Source: Novosphingobium decolorationis (GTDB taxonomy: Bacteria > Pseudomonadota > Alphaproteobacteria > Sphingomonadales > Sphingomonadaceae). From it: a stretch of DNA of 64,000 nucleotides. Below are positions 25,282-34,706 of this stretch, piece by piece. Both the position numbers and the translations under genes were made by a program. Location: positions 310,001 to 374,000 of the forward strand of contig NZ_CP054856.1 of the NCBI RefSeq assembly GCF_018417475.1, given 5' to 3'. Below the pieces are notes generated by a model that saw only the letters and a program-made list of their open reading frames with translations, did no database searches and was not told where the DNA came from. Every line of letters begins with the position of its first letter. Positions within the stretch are counted from its first letter, which is position 1.

Positions 25282-26694
25282 GTGGCAGACACCTACGACG
25301 TCATCGTCCTCGGCTCCGGCCCCGGCGGCTACGTTTCGGCCATCCGTGCGGCGCAGCTTGGCCTGAAGACCGCCATTGTCGAGCGCGAGCTGCTCGGCGG
25401 CATCTGCCTCAACTGGGGCTGCATCCCGACCAAGGCGCTACTGCGCTCGGCCGAAGTGTTTCACCAGATGCAGCATGCCAAGAACTACGGCCTGGCCGCG
25501 GACAATATCCGCGCCGATCTCGATGCCGTGGTCAAGCGCTCGCGCGGCGTGGCCAAGCAGCTGAACCAGGGCGTCACGCACCTGATGAAGAAGAACAAGA
25601 TCACCGTCCACATGGGCACCGGCACGCTGGTGGGCGACGGCAAGATCGAGGTCGCGGGCGAGAAGGGCAAGGAAACCATCTCGGCCAAGCACATCATCGT
25701 GGCGACTGGCGCGCGTGCGCGCGAACTTCCTAATGCGCCCGTTGACGGCAAGCGCGTGTGGACCTACCGCCACGCGATGACCCCGACCGAGATGCCGACC
25801 AAGCTTCTGGTCATGGGCTCGGGCGCGATCGGCGTCGAGTTCGCGAGCTTCTACAACGACATGGGCGTCGACGTCACCATCGTCGAGATGGTCGACCGCA
25901 TCATGCCGGTGGAAGACAAGGACGTCTCGGCCTTCATGCACAAGGCGCTGACCAAGCAGGGCATGAAGATCCTGACCGAAACCGCCGTGCAGGACGTCAA
26001 GGCCGGTGCGAAGGACGTGAAGGTCAAGATCAAGGCCAAGGACGGCAAGGTCACCGAGGAAACCTACAGCCACGTGATCTCGGCCGTGGGCATCGTGCCC
26101 AACACCGAGAACGTGGGGCTGGAAAAGGTCGGCGCCAAGCTCGAGCGCGGCTTCATCCAGATCGACGACTACGGCCGCACCGGCGTCAAGGGCCTGTGGG
26201 CCATCGGTGACTGCACCCCCGGCCCCTGGCTCGCCCACAAGGCCAGCCACGAGGGTGTGACGGCGGCCGAAGCCATCGCGCAGGAACTGGGCAACAAGGA
26301 CGTGCACCCGCACGGTCTTGACCGCAACAACATCCCGGGCTGCACCTATTGCCACCCGCAGGTGGCCTCTGTCGGCATGACCGAAGCCAAGGCCAAGGAA
26401 GCGGGCTACACCGTCAAGGCGGGCACGTTCCCCTTCATCGGCAACGGCAAGGCCATTGCGCTGGGCGAACCGGAAGGCTTCGTGAAGACGGTGTTCGACG
26501 CGAAGACCGGCGAACTGCTGGGCGCGCACATGGTCGGCGCGGAAGTCACCGAGATGATCCAGGGCTACGTCGTGGGCAAGACGCTCGAGACGACCGAAGC
26601 CGAACTGATGCAGACGGTCTTCCCGCACCCCACGATCTCGGAATCGATGCACGAATCCGTGCTCGCCGCCTTTGGCCGCGCGATCCACATCTGA
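25282..26694 (+). CDS. lpdA: Dihydrolipoyl dehydrogenase (E3)
   Basis: A 470-residue FAD/NAD flavoprotein that reoxidises dihydrolipoamide. The FAD dinucleotide fold (VIVLGSGPGGYVSAIRAAQLG), redox disulfide GGICLNWGCIPTKAL, the second dinucleotide fold (MGSGAIGVEFASFYNDMG) and the C-terminal His-Glu dyad region (FPHPTISESMHESV) are all present. GTG start at 25282 with AGGAGA at 25267. It is the last gene of the E2-thioesterase-thioesterase-E3 operon and is followed by a terminator. It may also serve 2-oxoglutarate dehydrogenase. Confidence 0.95.
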   Translation: MADTYDVIVLGSGPGGYVSAIRAAQLGLKTAIVERELLGGICLNWGCIPTKALLRSAEVFHQMQHAKNYGLAADNIRADLDAVVKRSRGVAKQLNQGVTHLMKKNKITVHMGTGTLVGDGKIEVAGEKGKETISAKHIIVATGARARELPNAPVDGKRVWTYRHAMTPTEMPTKLLVMGSGAIGVEFASFYNDMGVDVTIVEMVDRIMPVEDKDVSAFMHKALTKQGMKILTETAVQDVKAGAKDVKVKIKAKDGKVTEETYSHVISAVGIVPNTENVGLEKVGAKLERGFIQIDDYGRTGVKGLWAIGDCTPGPWLAHKASHEGVTAAEAIAQELGNKDVHPHGLDRNNIPGCTYCHPQVASVGMTEAKAKEAGYTVKAGTFPFIGNGKAIALGEPEGFVKTVFDAKTGELLGAHMVGAEVTEMIQGYVVGKTLETTEAELMQTVFPHPTISESMHESVLAAFGRAIHI

Positions 26695-26726
26695 TCGGCG
26701 GGTCCCCAAGGGATCTACAAACGAGA

Positions 26727-26755
26727 AAGGGCGGGCCTTGCGGTCCGCCCTTCTT
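26727..26755. terminator. Bidirectional terminator between lpdA and prpE
   Basis: AAGGGCGG (26727-26734) pairs with CCGCCCTT (26745-26752), extended inwards by CC/GG, followed by CTTCG. It separates two convergent genes. Confidence 0.7.
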
Positions 26756-26777
26756 CGTTTGGGGTTCTCGTGCGCTC

Positions 26778-28661
26778 TCAGGCCGCCGCCTTGGGAAAGA
26801 CAACCGCGCGGATCGCGTCGAGTGCGCCCGGATCCTCGATGGTCGGGGGTGGGGGGAAGTCCTCGCCGTTCATGATCTTGCGCAGGACATTGCGCAGGAT
26901 CTTGCCCGAGCGGGTCTTGGGCAGCTGGGGCACGACAAACGCGGTCTTGAGCGCGGCCACGGCGCCCAGTTCGCTGCGCACCTCGGCAATGACGCGAGGG
27001 GCCAGGCTCTCCAGATCGCTCGCCCCGGCGCGGGGGATCACGAAGGCAATCGGGATCTGGCCCTTGAGCGCATCGTCCGCGCCGATCACCGCGCACTCGG
27101 CCACGCCATCGACGGTGGCGACGATCTGCTCCATCTGTCCGGTCGAAAGGCGGTGCCCGGCGACATTGATGATGTCATCGGTGCGGCCCATGATGTGGAG
27201 GAAGCCTTCCGCGTCGAAATGGCCGGCATCTCCGGTTTCGTAGAAGCCGGGGAAGGACGTGAAGTTCTTCGCGTAGCCTGCCGGGTTGTTCCAGAGCGTG
27301 CGGAAGGCACACGGGGCCAGAGGCTCGCGCATGACCACGGCACCGCTCTTGCCATCGGGAACGGGCTGGCCGTCCTCACCGAGGATCGCAAAAGCGTTGC
27401 CCGGCACGGGAAAGCCTGCGCTGCCACGCTTGCGGCGCGTGTCGCCAAGGCCGAAGCAGGTGGCGATGGCAGGTGCGCCCAGTTCGGTCTGCCACCAGTG
27501 GTCGATCACGGGCAGGCGGGTGTGCTCCTCGGCCCAGGATATGGTCTCGGGATCGGCGCGCTCTCCGGCCAGGAAAATCACCTTGAGATCGCCTGTACCG
27601 ATTTCCTGGAGGAAACTCGCCTCCGGGTCTTCCTTGCGGATGGCGCGGATCGCGGTCGGGGCGGTGAAGAAGGTCTTGACCTTGTGGCGCTGGATGACGC
27701 GCCAGAACGTCCCTGCATCGGGCGTGCCGACCGGCTTGCCTTCGAAGAGGACGGTCGTCGCGCCTGCCAGCAGCGGCGCATAGACGATGTAGCTGTGGCC
27801 CACGACCCAGCCCACGTCCGAAGCTGCCCAGAACACATCCCCCGGCCCGACGTCGTAGATCGCGGGCATCGACCAGGCGAGGTTGACGGCGTGGCCTCCA
27901 TTTTCGCGCACGACGCCCTTGGGCGTACCGGTCGTGCCGGACGTGTAGAGGATGTAGAGCGGATCATTCGCCGCCATTTCCGCACAGGGCGGAATAGGGA
28001 GATGCGCCGTCTCTTCGCGCAGAGCCGCCCAATCGTGGTCGCGCGGGGCGCGCAGTTCGGCGGCCACCTGCGGGCGCTGGAACACGAGGACGCTCTCGAC
28101 CTCGTGCTGCGCGCTGGCAAGCGCCTCGTCGACGAGAGGCTTGTAGGCGATGGTGCGACTGCCTTCGATCCCGCACGAGGCGGTAAGGAGCGCACGCGGC
28201 GTCGCATCGTCGATGCGCTTGGCCAGTTCGTGCGCGGCAAAGCCCCCGAAGACGACCGAGTGGATCGCGCCCAGGCGTGCGCAGGCGAGCATCGCAAACA
28301 CGGTCTGCGGGATCATCGGCATGTAGATGACGACACGGTCGCCCCGTCCAACGCCCCGGGCCTCGAGCATCGCCGCGACGCGGCCGACCTCGTCCTGCAG
28401 CCCGGCATAGGTCCAGCGCTCGACGGTGCCGGTAACGGGGCTGTCGTAGATGAGGGCGCAATCCTCGCCGCGCCCGTTGGCGACATGGCGATCCACCGCG
28501 TTCCAGGCGGTGTTGAGCGTGCCTCCGGCAAACCAGCCCCGGTCGGGATCGTAGGTGGTGTCGGGCGGCGTGATCCAGTCGATTGCGCGCGCGGCCTGGC
28601 TCCAGAACGCCTCGGGATGCTTGATGCTCAGATCCCAGGTCTGCCGATAGGCATCACTCAT
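26778..28661 (-). CDS. prpE: Propionyl-CoA synthetase (AMP-forming)
   Basis: A 627-residue ANL-superfamily ligase activating propionate or acetate with ATP and CoA. The ATP motif YTSGTTGTPKGVV, DHWWQTE, YETGDAG and the hinge-and-lysine motif [11 protein letters not shown] (Lys587, the residue acetylated by Pat-type enzymes) are present. PrpE-like features such as DVGWVVGHSYIVYAPLLAGATTVLFEGKPVGTPD separate it from the Acs encoded at 32702. It is the distal gene of a minus-strand set with an acetyltransferase, a transporter and a porin. Confidence 0.92.
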   Translation of the reverse strand: MSDAYRQTWDLSIKHPEAFWSQAARAIDWITPPDTTYDPDRGWFAGGTLNTAWNAVDRHVANGRGEDCALIYDSPVTGTVERWTYAGLQDEVGRVAAMLEARGVGRGDRVVIYMPMIPQTVFAMLACARLGAIHSVVFGGFAAHELAKRIDDATPRALLTASCGIEGSRTIAYKPLVDEALASAQHEVESVLVFQRPQVAAELRAPRDHDWAALREETAHLPIPPCAEMAANDPLYILYTSGTTGTPKGVVRENGGHAVNLAWSMPAIYDVGPGDVFWAASDVGWVVGHSYIVYAPLLAGATTVLFEGKPVGTPDAGTFWRVIQRHKVKTFFTAPTAIRAIRKEDPEASFLQEIGTGDLKVIFLAGERADPETISWAEEHTRLPVIDHWWQTELGAPAIATCFGLGDTRRKRGSAGFPVPGNAFAILGEDGQPVPDGKSGAVVMREPLAPCAFRTLWNNPAGYAKNFTSFPGFYETGDAGHFDAEGFLHIMGRTDDIINVAGHRLSTGQMEQIVATVDGVAECAVIGADDALKGQIPIAFVIPRAGASDLESLAPRVIAEVRSELGAVAALKTAFVVPQLPKTRSGKILRNVLRKIMNGEDFPPPPTIEDPGALDAIRAVVFPKAAA

Positions 28662-28680
28662 GTTGTCCTCTCCTCCTCAT

Positions 28681-28715
28681 CCGACACCCCGATCTCCTCT
28701 TCTAGGGGGTGTCGG
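28681..28715 (-). other. Hairpin between the acetyltransferase and prpE
   Basis: CCGACACCCC (28681-28690) pairs perfectly with GGGGTGTCGG (28706-28715). In the direction of transcription there is no T-run, so it may be a processing or partial termination point ahead of prpE rather than a full stop. Confidence 0.45.
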
Positions 28716-28732
28716 CCGCTTTTGTTGTGCCC

Positions 28733-29248
28733 CTATCGAAACGACTTGGACAGTACGACCATGGTAGGGTCTCCATCGAAGGGTTCGGGAACAAAGCCCT
28801 TCTCGCGTTCGAGCTCGATGGCGGCGTGGTTGTCGCGGCTCTCGATGGCGATGGCGCGGCGGCACCCCCGCTCCTTGGCCTGTTTGGCGAGGAAATCGAG
28901 CATGGCCCAGCCCACGCCCTGGCCTTTGTAAGCGTTGGCTACCGAGATCGCGATCTCGCCCGTGTCGAGCGGGCCGTCGCAGGCGAGGAGGCCCGAGGCA
29001 ATGAGTTCGCCGGTCGCGGTGTTGAAGCCCAGCCAGGATTCGGTGCGGAAGTGGTCGGCGTGGACCATCGGTGCAAGCTGCGCTTCGCTGACGTGCTCGG
29101 CCGCGGCAAAGAAGCGGAAGCGGCGGTCCTCGTCGCTCACCCGGTCGAAGAATTCCGAGAGGATCCCGGCATCGGCCTCGGTTGCGGGCCGCACATCGAG
29201 ATCGAGCCCTGAGCGGGTGGGGAGGGTGACGGCTGTGATAGTGGACAT
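28733..29248 (-). CDS. GNAT acetyltransferase, probable protein-lysine acetyltransferase (Pat-like)
   Basis: A 171-residue GNAT domain. The N-terminal part (FFDRVSDEDRRFRFFAAAEHVSEAQL) has the style of the catalytic domain of Pat/AcuA-type protein acetyltransferases, and the acetyl-CoA loop is present (ANAYKGQGVGWAMLDFL). It has no regulatory domain. It lies between a transporter gene and prpE, and close to acs, whose products both carry the PKTRSGK acetylation motif. Acetylation of these two enzymes is therefore a natural inference, but it is not shown by the sequence alone; small-molecule acetylation is possible. Confidence 0.75.
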   Translation of the reverse strand: MSTITAVTLPTRSGLDLDVRPATEADAGILSEFFDRVSDEDRRFRFFAAAEHVSEAQLAPMVHADHFRTESWLGFNTATGELIASGLLACDGPLDTGEIAISVANAYKGQGVGWAMLDFLAKQAKERGCRRAIAIESRDNHAAIELEREKGFVPEPFDGDPTMVVLSKSFR

Positions 29249-29296
29249 CTGGAATACTCCGTTTGGAGAGGGTGTACCGATATCTGTAGGCGTGGC

Positions 29297-29339
29297 GCCG
29301 CCCCCGCACCTTGATTGAAATCAGGTTGCGGAGGCGGCG
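29297..29339 (-). other. Strong hairpin between transporter and acetyltransferase genes
   Basis: CGCCGCC (29297-29303) pairs with GGCGGCG (29333-29339), continued inwards by CCGCA/TGCGG and ATT/AAT segments. A second hairpin, GATCACG / CGTGATC (29347-29369), lies just behind the transporter stop. Without T-runs they look like partial terminators or RNase barriers. Confidence 0.5.
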
Positions 29340-29371
29340 AGAAGTGGATCACGCTCTGGCTTCGTGATCAA

Positions 29372-31048
29372 TCAGTCGTCGATATTGCGACGGAACGTTT
29401 CGGGCAGGAAGATGACACCGATGACGACCGTCAGGATCGCGACAACGACAGGGTACCACAGGCCGTAGTAGATATCGCCGGTCGCAGCGACCATTGCGAA
29501 GGCCGTGGTGGGCAGGAAGCCGCCGAACCAGCCGTTGCCCAGGTGGTAGGGAAGCGACATCGAGGTGTAGCGGATCTTGGTCGGGAACAGTTCGACCAGC
29601 ATCGCGGCAATCGGGCCGTAAACCATGGTGACGAGCACCACGAGGTAGAACAGGATCGCAACGACCTTGACCGTGTCGATCTCGTCCGGGTTGGCGGCCG
29701 CCGGATAGCCCGCGTTGGCAAGCGCGGTGTCGACCTGGCCCTGGTAGGCGGTGATGGCGGCCGCGCGCGCCTCACCCTGGATCCGGGCGGGATCGGGGGC
29801 GACGAGCGAGGTACCTCCCACCGAGACCGAGGCGATGGTGCCTGCGGGAGCCTTGGCATTGGTGTAGTTGATGCCATTCTTGGCGAGAAATGCCTTGGCG
29901 ATGTCGCAGCTGCTGGCGTCGAACTTGTTCTTGCCGATCGGATCGAACTGGAACGAGCACTCGCCTTCATGCGCGGTCACGACGACGGGGGCCGAGGCGG
30001 TCGCACGGGCCAGAGCCGGGTTGGCGGCTTCGGACAGCGCGTGGAAGGCGGGGAAGTAGCTCACCGCGCCGAGCAGGCAGCCGCCCAGGATGATGTACTT
30101 GCGCCCGATACGGTCCGACAGCCAGCCAAAGAAGACGAAGAGCGGAGTGCCCAGCGCCAGCGCGATGGCGATCAGGTAGTTGGTCGTCGCGCCATCCACC
30201 TTGAGGATCTTTTCAAGGTAGAACATCGCGTAGAACTGGCCCGTGTACCAGACGACGGCCTGGCCCGCGACGGCGCCGAACAGGGCAATGAGCACGAACT
30301 TGAGATTGCCCCACTGGCCGAAGGCCTCGGTAATGGGGGCCTTCGAGGTCGTGCCTTCCTCCTTCATCTTCTGGTAGACGGGGCTTTCGTTGAGCTGCAG
30401 GCGGATCCACATCGATACGCCCAGGAGGATCGCCGAGAGCAGGAACGGCACGCGCCAGCCCCAGCCTGCGAAGGTGTCCTCGCCCATGCCGGTGCGCACG
30501 CCCAGCACGATGAGAAGCGCGGCGAACAGGCCGAAGGTCGCGGTGATCTGGATGAAGCTGGTGTAGAGTCCGCGCTTGTTGGAGGGGGCATGCTCGGCCA
30601 CGTAGGTCGCCGCGCCGCCATATTCACCGCCCAGCGCCAGGCCCTGGACCACGCGCAGCGCGACCAGGATGATCGGCGAGGCAATGCCCAGCGTGTCGTA
30701 GCCGGGCAGAAGACCGACCGCGAACGTCGAGACGCCCATCAGGCCCATCGTGACAAGGAAGGTGTATTTGCGCCCGACAAGGTCGCCCACGCGCCCGAAC
30801 ACGAGCGCGCCGAAGGGGCGCACCGCGAAACCGGCCGCGAACGCGCCGAGTGCGAGGATGAAGCCGGTGGTCTCGTTCACGCCCGAGAAGAACGTGCGGG
30901 AAATGAAACTGGCGAGAAGCCCATAGAGATAGAAATCGTACCACTCGAACACCGTGCCCAGCGAGGACGCGGTGATGACCAGCTTCTCCTTGCCCGTGGC
31001 CTTGTGGTGCTTGGGCAAGCCATCGTATTCTTCGTATGTCGTGGCCAT
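29372..31048 (-). CDS. MHS-family MFS transporter with a Cys-bearing extracytoplasmic insert (second copy)
   Basis: A 558-residue paralogue of the transporter at 13168: ASSLGTVFEWYDFYLYG, the GDLVGRKYT motif, RVVQGLALGGEYGGA and GWLSDRIGRKY. It shares the same extra hydrophilic section (about bases 29680-29990) between late helices, with two Cys (GECSFQF ... SSCDIAKAFL) and a GINYT motif aligned to GVTYT in the other copy. It lies between a DcaP-like porin and prpE, divergent from acs, so acetate, propionate or another short carboxylate is the likely cargo. ATG 31048 with GGGAGAG upstream. Confidence 0.86.
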   Translation of the reverse strand: MATTYEEYDGLPKHHKATGKEKLVITASSLGTVFEWYDFYLYGLLASFISRTFFSGVNETTGFILALGAFAAGFAVRPFGALVFGRVGDLVGRKYTFLVTMGLMGVSTFAVGLLPGYDTLGIASPIILVALRVVQGLALGGEYGGAATYVAEHAPSNKRGLYTSFIQITATFGLFAALLIVLGVRTGMGEDTFAGWGWRVPFLLSAILLGVSMWIRLQLNESPVYQKMKEEGTTSKAPITEAFGQWGNLKFVLIALFGAVAGQAVVWYTGQFYAMFYLEKILKVDGATTNYLIAIALALGTPLFVFFGWLSDRIGRKYIILGGCLLGAVSYFPAFHALSEAANPALARATASAPVVVTAHEGECSFQFDPIGKNKFDASSCDIAKAFLAKNGINYTNAKAPAGTIASVSVGGTSLVAPDPARIQGEARAAAITAYQGQVDTALANAGYPAAANPDEIDTVKVVAILFYLVVLVTMVYGPIAAMLVELFPTKIRYTSMSLPYHLGNGWFGGFLPTTAFAMVAATGDIYYGLWYPVVVAILTVVIGVIFLPETFRRNIDD

Positions 31049-31115
31049 TGCAAACTCTCCCGTGATGGCTGCCGGTCCGCGCAAGGGCGGGCCGGGCAGC
31101 CGCGTGTTGTCCCTC

Positions 31116-32522
31116 TTAGAAACTGTACTTGGCGGCGAACTCCATGCGGTCGAGCGCGCCGTCCGCACCCGAAACCGTCTCGCGCAGGGCGTGGCGGTAT
31201 TCGACGCCGACGTCGAAATGCTCGACCGGCGTCCAGAACAGGTTGGCCGCCGCACTCCAGGCCCGCTTGTTGGCCATGTCGTGAACCAGCAGGCCACCGG
31301 GGTAACTGGCGCTCTGGTAGCCACCCATGAAGGTCGAGCGCAGGGTGCCGCCCCATCCCAGCTTGAGCGCGGCCAGCGCGGCAAAGTTGTCGATGACGGC
31401 CAGATCGTCGCCTGCCTGGGGCTGCATCACGTCGCCTACGAAGCCAAGCCCGAGATAGCGCCCGATGCCCTGGCCATAGGTTGCCATGAAGCGCAGGTCG
31501 TGGCGGTTGTCGGGGCCGAAGGGGATCTTGCCCGAGCCCGAGATGCCCCAGCCTGCGGCGGTGTGCTTGTCGCCTCCCAGTTCCGAGCGCAGTTCGCGCA
31601 CGATGCCTGCCAGGGTGAAGCTGCCCAGCGAATTCGTCCAGTTGAGCCGTCCGACCAGATCGGGCAGACGGTCCTCATCGAGATCGAGATAACCCGGTGA
31701 AGCGCTGGACAGGATCTCGGTCTGCGGGTTCTCCAGTGCAACCGCCAGCTCCAGTCCGGGGCTCAGCCGGGTGGTGTAGCGGATCTGTGTCTGGCGGTTG
31801 AACACGGTGCCCTCGATGGGCCCTGCAAAGTCGGTCGATTCCGGCAGGACCGCGGTGTTCTGGAAGGTCGACCATTCCTGCCCGATCAGCCAGTGATCGT
31901 ATTGGAGGAACGCGCGGCGCAAGGTCGGTGTGTAGGGGTTGGTCGCGCGCTGCGCGCCCGCAGGTGCGGTGGCGAGCGCGAAGTCGAATTCCAGGTAGCC
32001 CTTGATCTCCTTGTCGCCGACGGGCGTCGCCGCGCCGAGCGAGAAGCGGGTCTGGCGGGCCATCATGGTCATGTCGGTGCTGGAAGGCGCATCGCCGACC
32101 GGAATGTGCTGGGGAAGGTAGAACTCCTTGCCCAGCGCGCCGACGCCGACATCGCCCTCGCTCCAGCGCGAGGCAATCGCGTTGACGCGAACGTAGCCGC
32201 CGAGCGTGAAGCGGGTGGCACCGACGGTGAAGCCATTTTCGGTCTTGGGGCGGGCGGTTTCGGCGGCCGCGACGCGGGTCGCCACTTCGGCGTTCTGGGC
32301 GGTAACGCTTGCCAGCGCCTCCTGCGTGCGGGTGTCGGCTTCGGCCTGGTCCTCGCGCGCGGCGGCCAGGTCCGCCCGCAATTGCTGCATCTCGGCCTCG
32401 AGCCGCTCGAGCCGGGCTTCCAGGGCCGCTTCGCGCTCGGTGATCGCGGCCTGGGCGACGTGCGGGGCCGCCAGGCTCGTCGCTGCGAGCAGGGCACAGG
32501 ACCAGCGCCTGTTCATGGACAT
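31116..32522 (-). CDS. DcaP-like outer-membrane porin
   Basis: A 468-residue outer-membrane protein: signal peptide ending HVAQA, a periplasmic coiled coil (about residues 26-95, EREAALEARLERLEAEMQQL and following), then a beta barrel with alternating hydrophobic strands that closes on a terminal Phe (MEFAAKYSF). The coiled coil before the barrel is the DcaP arrangement; DcaP trimers take up dicarboxylates. It precedes the MHS transporter on one transcript, suggesting one uptake route across both membranes. ATG 32522 is used; ATG 32516 two codons downstream is equally possible, both behind a purine-rich GGAGGAGAGG stretch. Confidence 0.83.
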   Translation of the reverse strand: MSMNRRWSCALLAATSLAAPHVAQAAITEREAALEARLERLEAEMQQLRADLAAAREDQAEADTRTQEALASVTAQNAEVATRVAAAETARPKTENGFTVGATRFTLGGYVRVNAIASRWSEGDVGVGALGKEFYLPQHIPVGDAPSSTDMTMMARQTRFSLGAATPVGDKEIKGYLEFDFALATAPAGAQRATNPYTPTLRRAFLQYDHWLIGQEWSTFQNTAVLPESTDFAGPIEGTVFNRQTQIRYTTRLSPGLELAVALENPQTEILSSASPGYLDLDEDRLPDLVGRLNWTNSLGSFTLAGIVRELRSELGGDKHTAAGWGISGSGKIPFGPDNRHDLRFMATYGQGIGRYLGLGFVGDVMQPQAGDDLAVIDNFAALAALKLGWGGTLRSTFMGGYQSASYPGGLLVHDMANKRAWSAAANLFWTPVEHFDVGVEYRHALRETVSGADGALDRMEFAAKYSF

Positions 32523-32591
32523 CTCTCCTCTCCTCCAGTGCCCTGGCCCTGCTATGTTCTGGAAGAAGAGAGGCGGGCACCATCCCGACCT

Positions 32592-32620
32592 TTGGCGCAG
32601 TACTACGACCATTGTCTAAT
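32592..32620 (+). promoter_or_regulatory. Candidate acs promoter
   Basis: TTGGCG (32592-32597), 17 bases, TCTAAT (32615-32620). The spacer holds AGTACT and TACGACC, which may belong to a CrbR-type activator site. It predicts a leader of about 75 bases. The same 179-base gap must also hold the divergent porin promoter. Confidence 0.35.
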
Positions 32621-32701
32621 GTCGGTGGAGAACGTGGAATGTGCTAGAGGACGCTCAAACCCGGATTAACCGGCGCGCAACATACCGGAGAGGAGATACC
32701 C

Positions 32702-34651
32702 ATGGTCGAGGCCCTTTATCCCGTCCCTGAGGACTGGGCAAAGAATGCACTCATCAACCAAGACACCTACATGGAGAAGTACCAGCGCTCTCTCGACGAT
32801 CCGGAAGGCTTCTGGCGTGACGAGGCGCAGCGGATCGACTGGATCAAGCCCTTCAGCGTGGTCAAGCAGACGAGCTTCCACGAGGCCGATTTCGGCATCT
32901 CCTGGTTCCCCGATGGTACGCTCAACCTCTCGGCCAATGCACTTGACCGGCACCTTGCCGAACGCGGCGACCAGATCGCGATCCTGTGGGAACCAGACGA
33001 TCCCAAGGACCCGGAACGCCGCATCACCTACCGCCAGCTGCACGAGGACGTGTGCCGCTTTGCCAACCTTCTGAAGGCGCGCGGCGTCACGAAGGGGGAT
33101 CGGGTCACGATCTACCTTCCAATGGTGCCCGAAGCGGCCGTGGCGATGCTGGCCTGTGCGCGCATCGGTGCGATCCACTCCATTGTCTTTGCCGGCTTCT
33201 CGCCCGACGCACTGGCGGGGCGCATCACCGATTGCGACAGCTCCATTGTCCTCACCGCCGACCAGGGGCTGCGTGGCGGCAAGCGCGTCCCGCTCAAGGC
33301 CAATGTCGACGAAGCGCTGGAGGACTGCCCCGGCGTCGAGACCGTGGTTGTTCTCGCCCACACCGGCGCGGACGTGCCCATGGTCGAAGGCCGTGACATC
33401 GATTGGGCGACCAGCGTTGCCGAGCAATCGGTCGACTGCGCCCCGGAGGAGATGAACGCGGAAGACCCGCTGTTCATCCTCTACACCTCGGGATCGACCG
33501 GCAAGCCCAAGGGCGTGCTCCACACCACCGGTGGCTACTCGGTCTGGGCCTCGATGACGCACGAGTACGTCTTCGACTACCGCCCCGGCCAGATCTACTG
33601 GTGCGCGGCCGACATCGGGTGGGTGACGGGCCACTCCTACGTCGTCTACGGGCCGCTGATGAACGGCGCGACCACGGTGATGTTCGAGGGCGTGCCCAGC
33701 TTCCCGGACGCGAGCCGCTTCTGGCAGATCGTCGACAAGTACGAGGTCGAGATCTTCTACGGCGCGCCGACCGCTCTGCGCGCGCTGATGCGCGAGGGCG
33801 ATGACTACGTGAAGGCCACCAGCCGCAAGAGCCTCAAGGTGCTGGGTTCGGTGGGCGAACCGATCAACCCCGAAGCCTGGTCCTGGTACTACAATGTGGT
33901 AGGTGAGGGCCGCTGTCCCATCGTCGACACCTGGTGGCAGACCGAGACGGGCGGCGTGATGATCACCCCGCTTCCCGGCGCAACCGACCTCAAGCCGGGC
34001 TCCGCTTCCAAGCCGATGTTCGGCGTGCGCCCCATGCTGCTCGACAACGACGGCAAGGAAATGACGGGGGCGGGCGAGGGCTGCCTTGTCGTCGCCGACA
34101 GCTGGCCGGGGCAGATGCGCACCGTCTGGGGCGATCACGAGCGCTTCTTCCAGACCTATTTCAGCACCTTCAAGGGCTTCTACTTCACCGGCGACGGCTG
34201 TCGCCGCGACGAGGATGGCTACTACTGGATCACGGGCCGCATCGACGACGTCATCAACGTCTCGGGCCACCGTATGGGGACCGCCGAGATCGAATCTGCG
34301 CTCGTTGCCCATCACAAGGTCGCCGAGGCTGCGGTTGTGGGCATGCCGCACGAGATCAAGGGGCAGGGCATCTACGCCTTCGTGACCACGAACAGCGGGG
34401 TCGAGGCGGACGAGGACCTGCGCCGCGAACTCATCAAGTGGGTGCGCCACGAGATCGGCCCGATCGCAACGCCCGATGTGATCCAGTTCGCACCCGGCCT
34501 TCCCAAGACCCGTTCGGGCAAGATCATGCGCCGCATCCTGCGCAAGATCGGCGAGAATGATGTTTCGAGCCTGGGCGACACCTCGACGCTGGCAGACCCC
34601 TCGGTGGTCGACAACCTGATCGAGAACCGCCCGCAGCCGGCCACGGCCTGA
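32702..34651 (+). CDS. acs: Acetyl-CoA synthetase
   Basis: A 649-residue high-affinity AMP-forming enzyme making acetyl-CoA from acetate. Motifs: [19 protein letters not shown] (ATP), [30 protein letters not shown], and the lysine motif [16 protein letters not shown] with Lys607, the known acetylation site of the family. The CoA-binding and hinge parts are intact. GGAGAGGAGA precedes ATG 32702. It diverges from the porin-transporter-prpE set and is followed by the response regulator, matching the acs locus controlled by CrbS/CrbR in other bacteria. Confidence 0.96.
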   Translation: MVEALYPVPEDWAKNALINQDTYMEKYQRSLDDPEGFWRDEAQRIDWIKPFSVVKQTSFHEADFGISWFPDGTLNLSANALDRHLAERGDQIAILWEPDDPKDPERRITYRQLHEDVCRFANLLKARGVTKGDRVTIYLPMVPEAAVAMLACARIGAIHSIVFAGFSPDALAGRITDCDSSIVLTADQGLRGGKRVPLKANVDEALEDCPGVETVVVLAHTGADVPMVEGRDIDWATSVAEQSVDCAPEEMNAEDPLFILYTSGSTGKPKGVLHTTGGYSVWASMTHEYVFDYRPGQIYWCAADIGWVTGHSYVVYGPLMNGATTVMFEGVPSFPDASRFWQIVDKYEVEIFYGAPTALRALMREGDDYVKATSRKSLKVLGSVGEPINPEAWSWYYNVVGEGRCPIVDTWWQTETGGVMITPLPGATDLKPGSASKPMFGVRPMLLDNDGKEMTGAGEGCLVVADSWPGQMRTVWGDHERFFQTYFSTFKGFYFTGDGCRRDEDGYYWITGRIDDVINVSGHRMGTAEIESALVAHHKVAEAAVVGMPHEIKGQGIYAFVTTNSGVEADEDLRRELIKWVRHEIGPIATPDVIQFAPGLPKTRSGKIMRRILRKIGENDVSSLGDTSTLADPSVVDNLIENRPQPATA

Positions 34652-34706
34652 CAGGCTTTGCCACAAGAGGGATGCAGGGCGCAAAGGCCGATGCTAGGCA
34701 CAGGGA

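Noticed and set aside
26349..28931. An 860-codon plus-strand frame opposite lpdA's end and prpE
   Set aside because: It shadows prpE and has no recognisable motif, and lacks a ribosome site.
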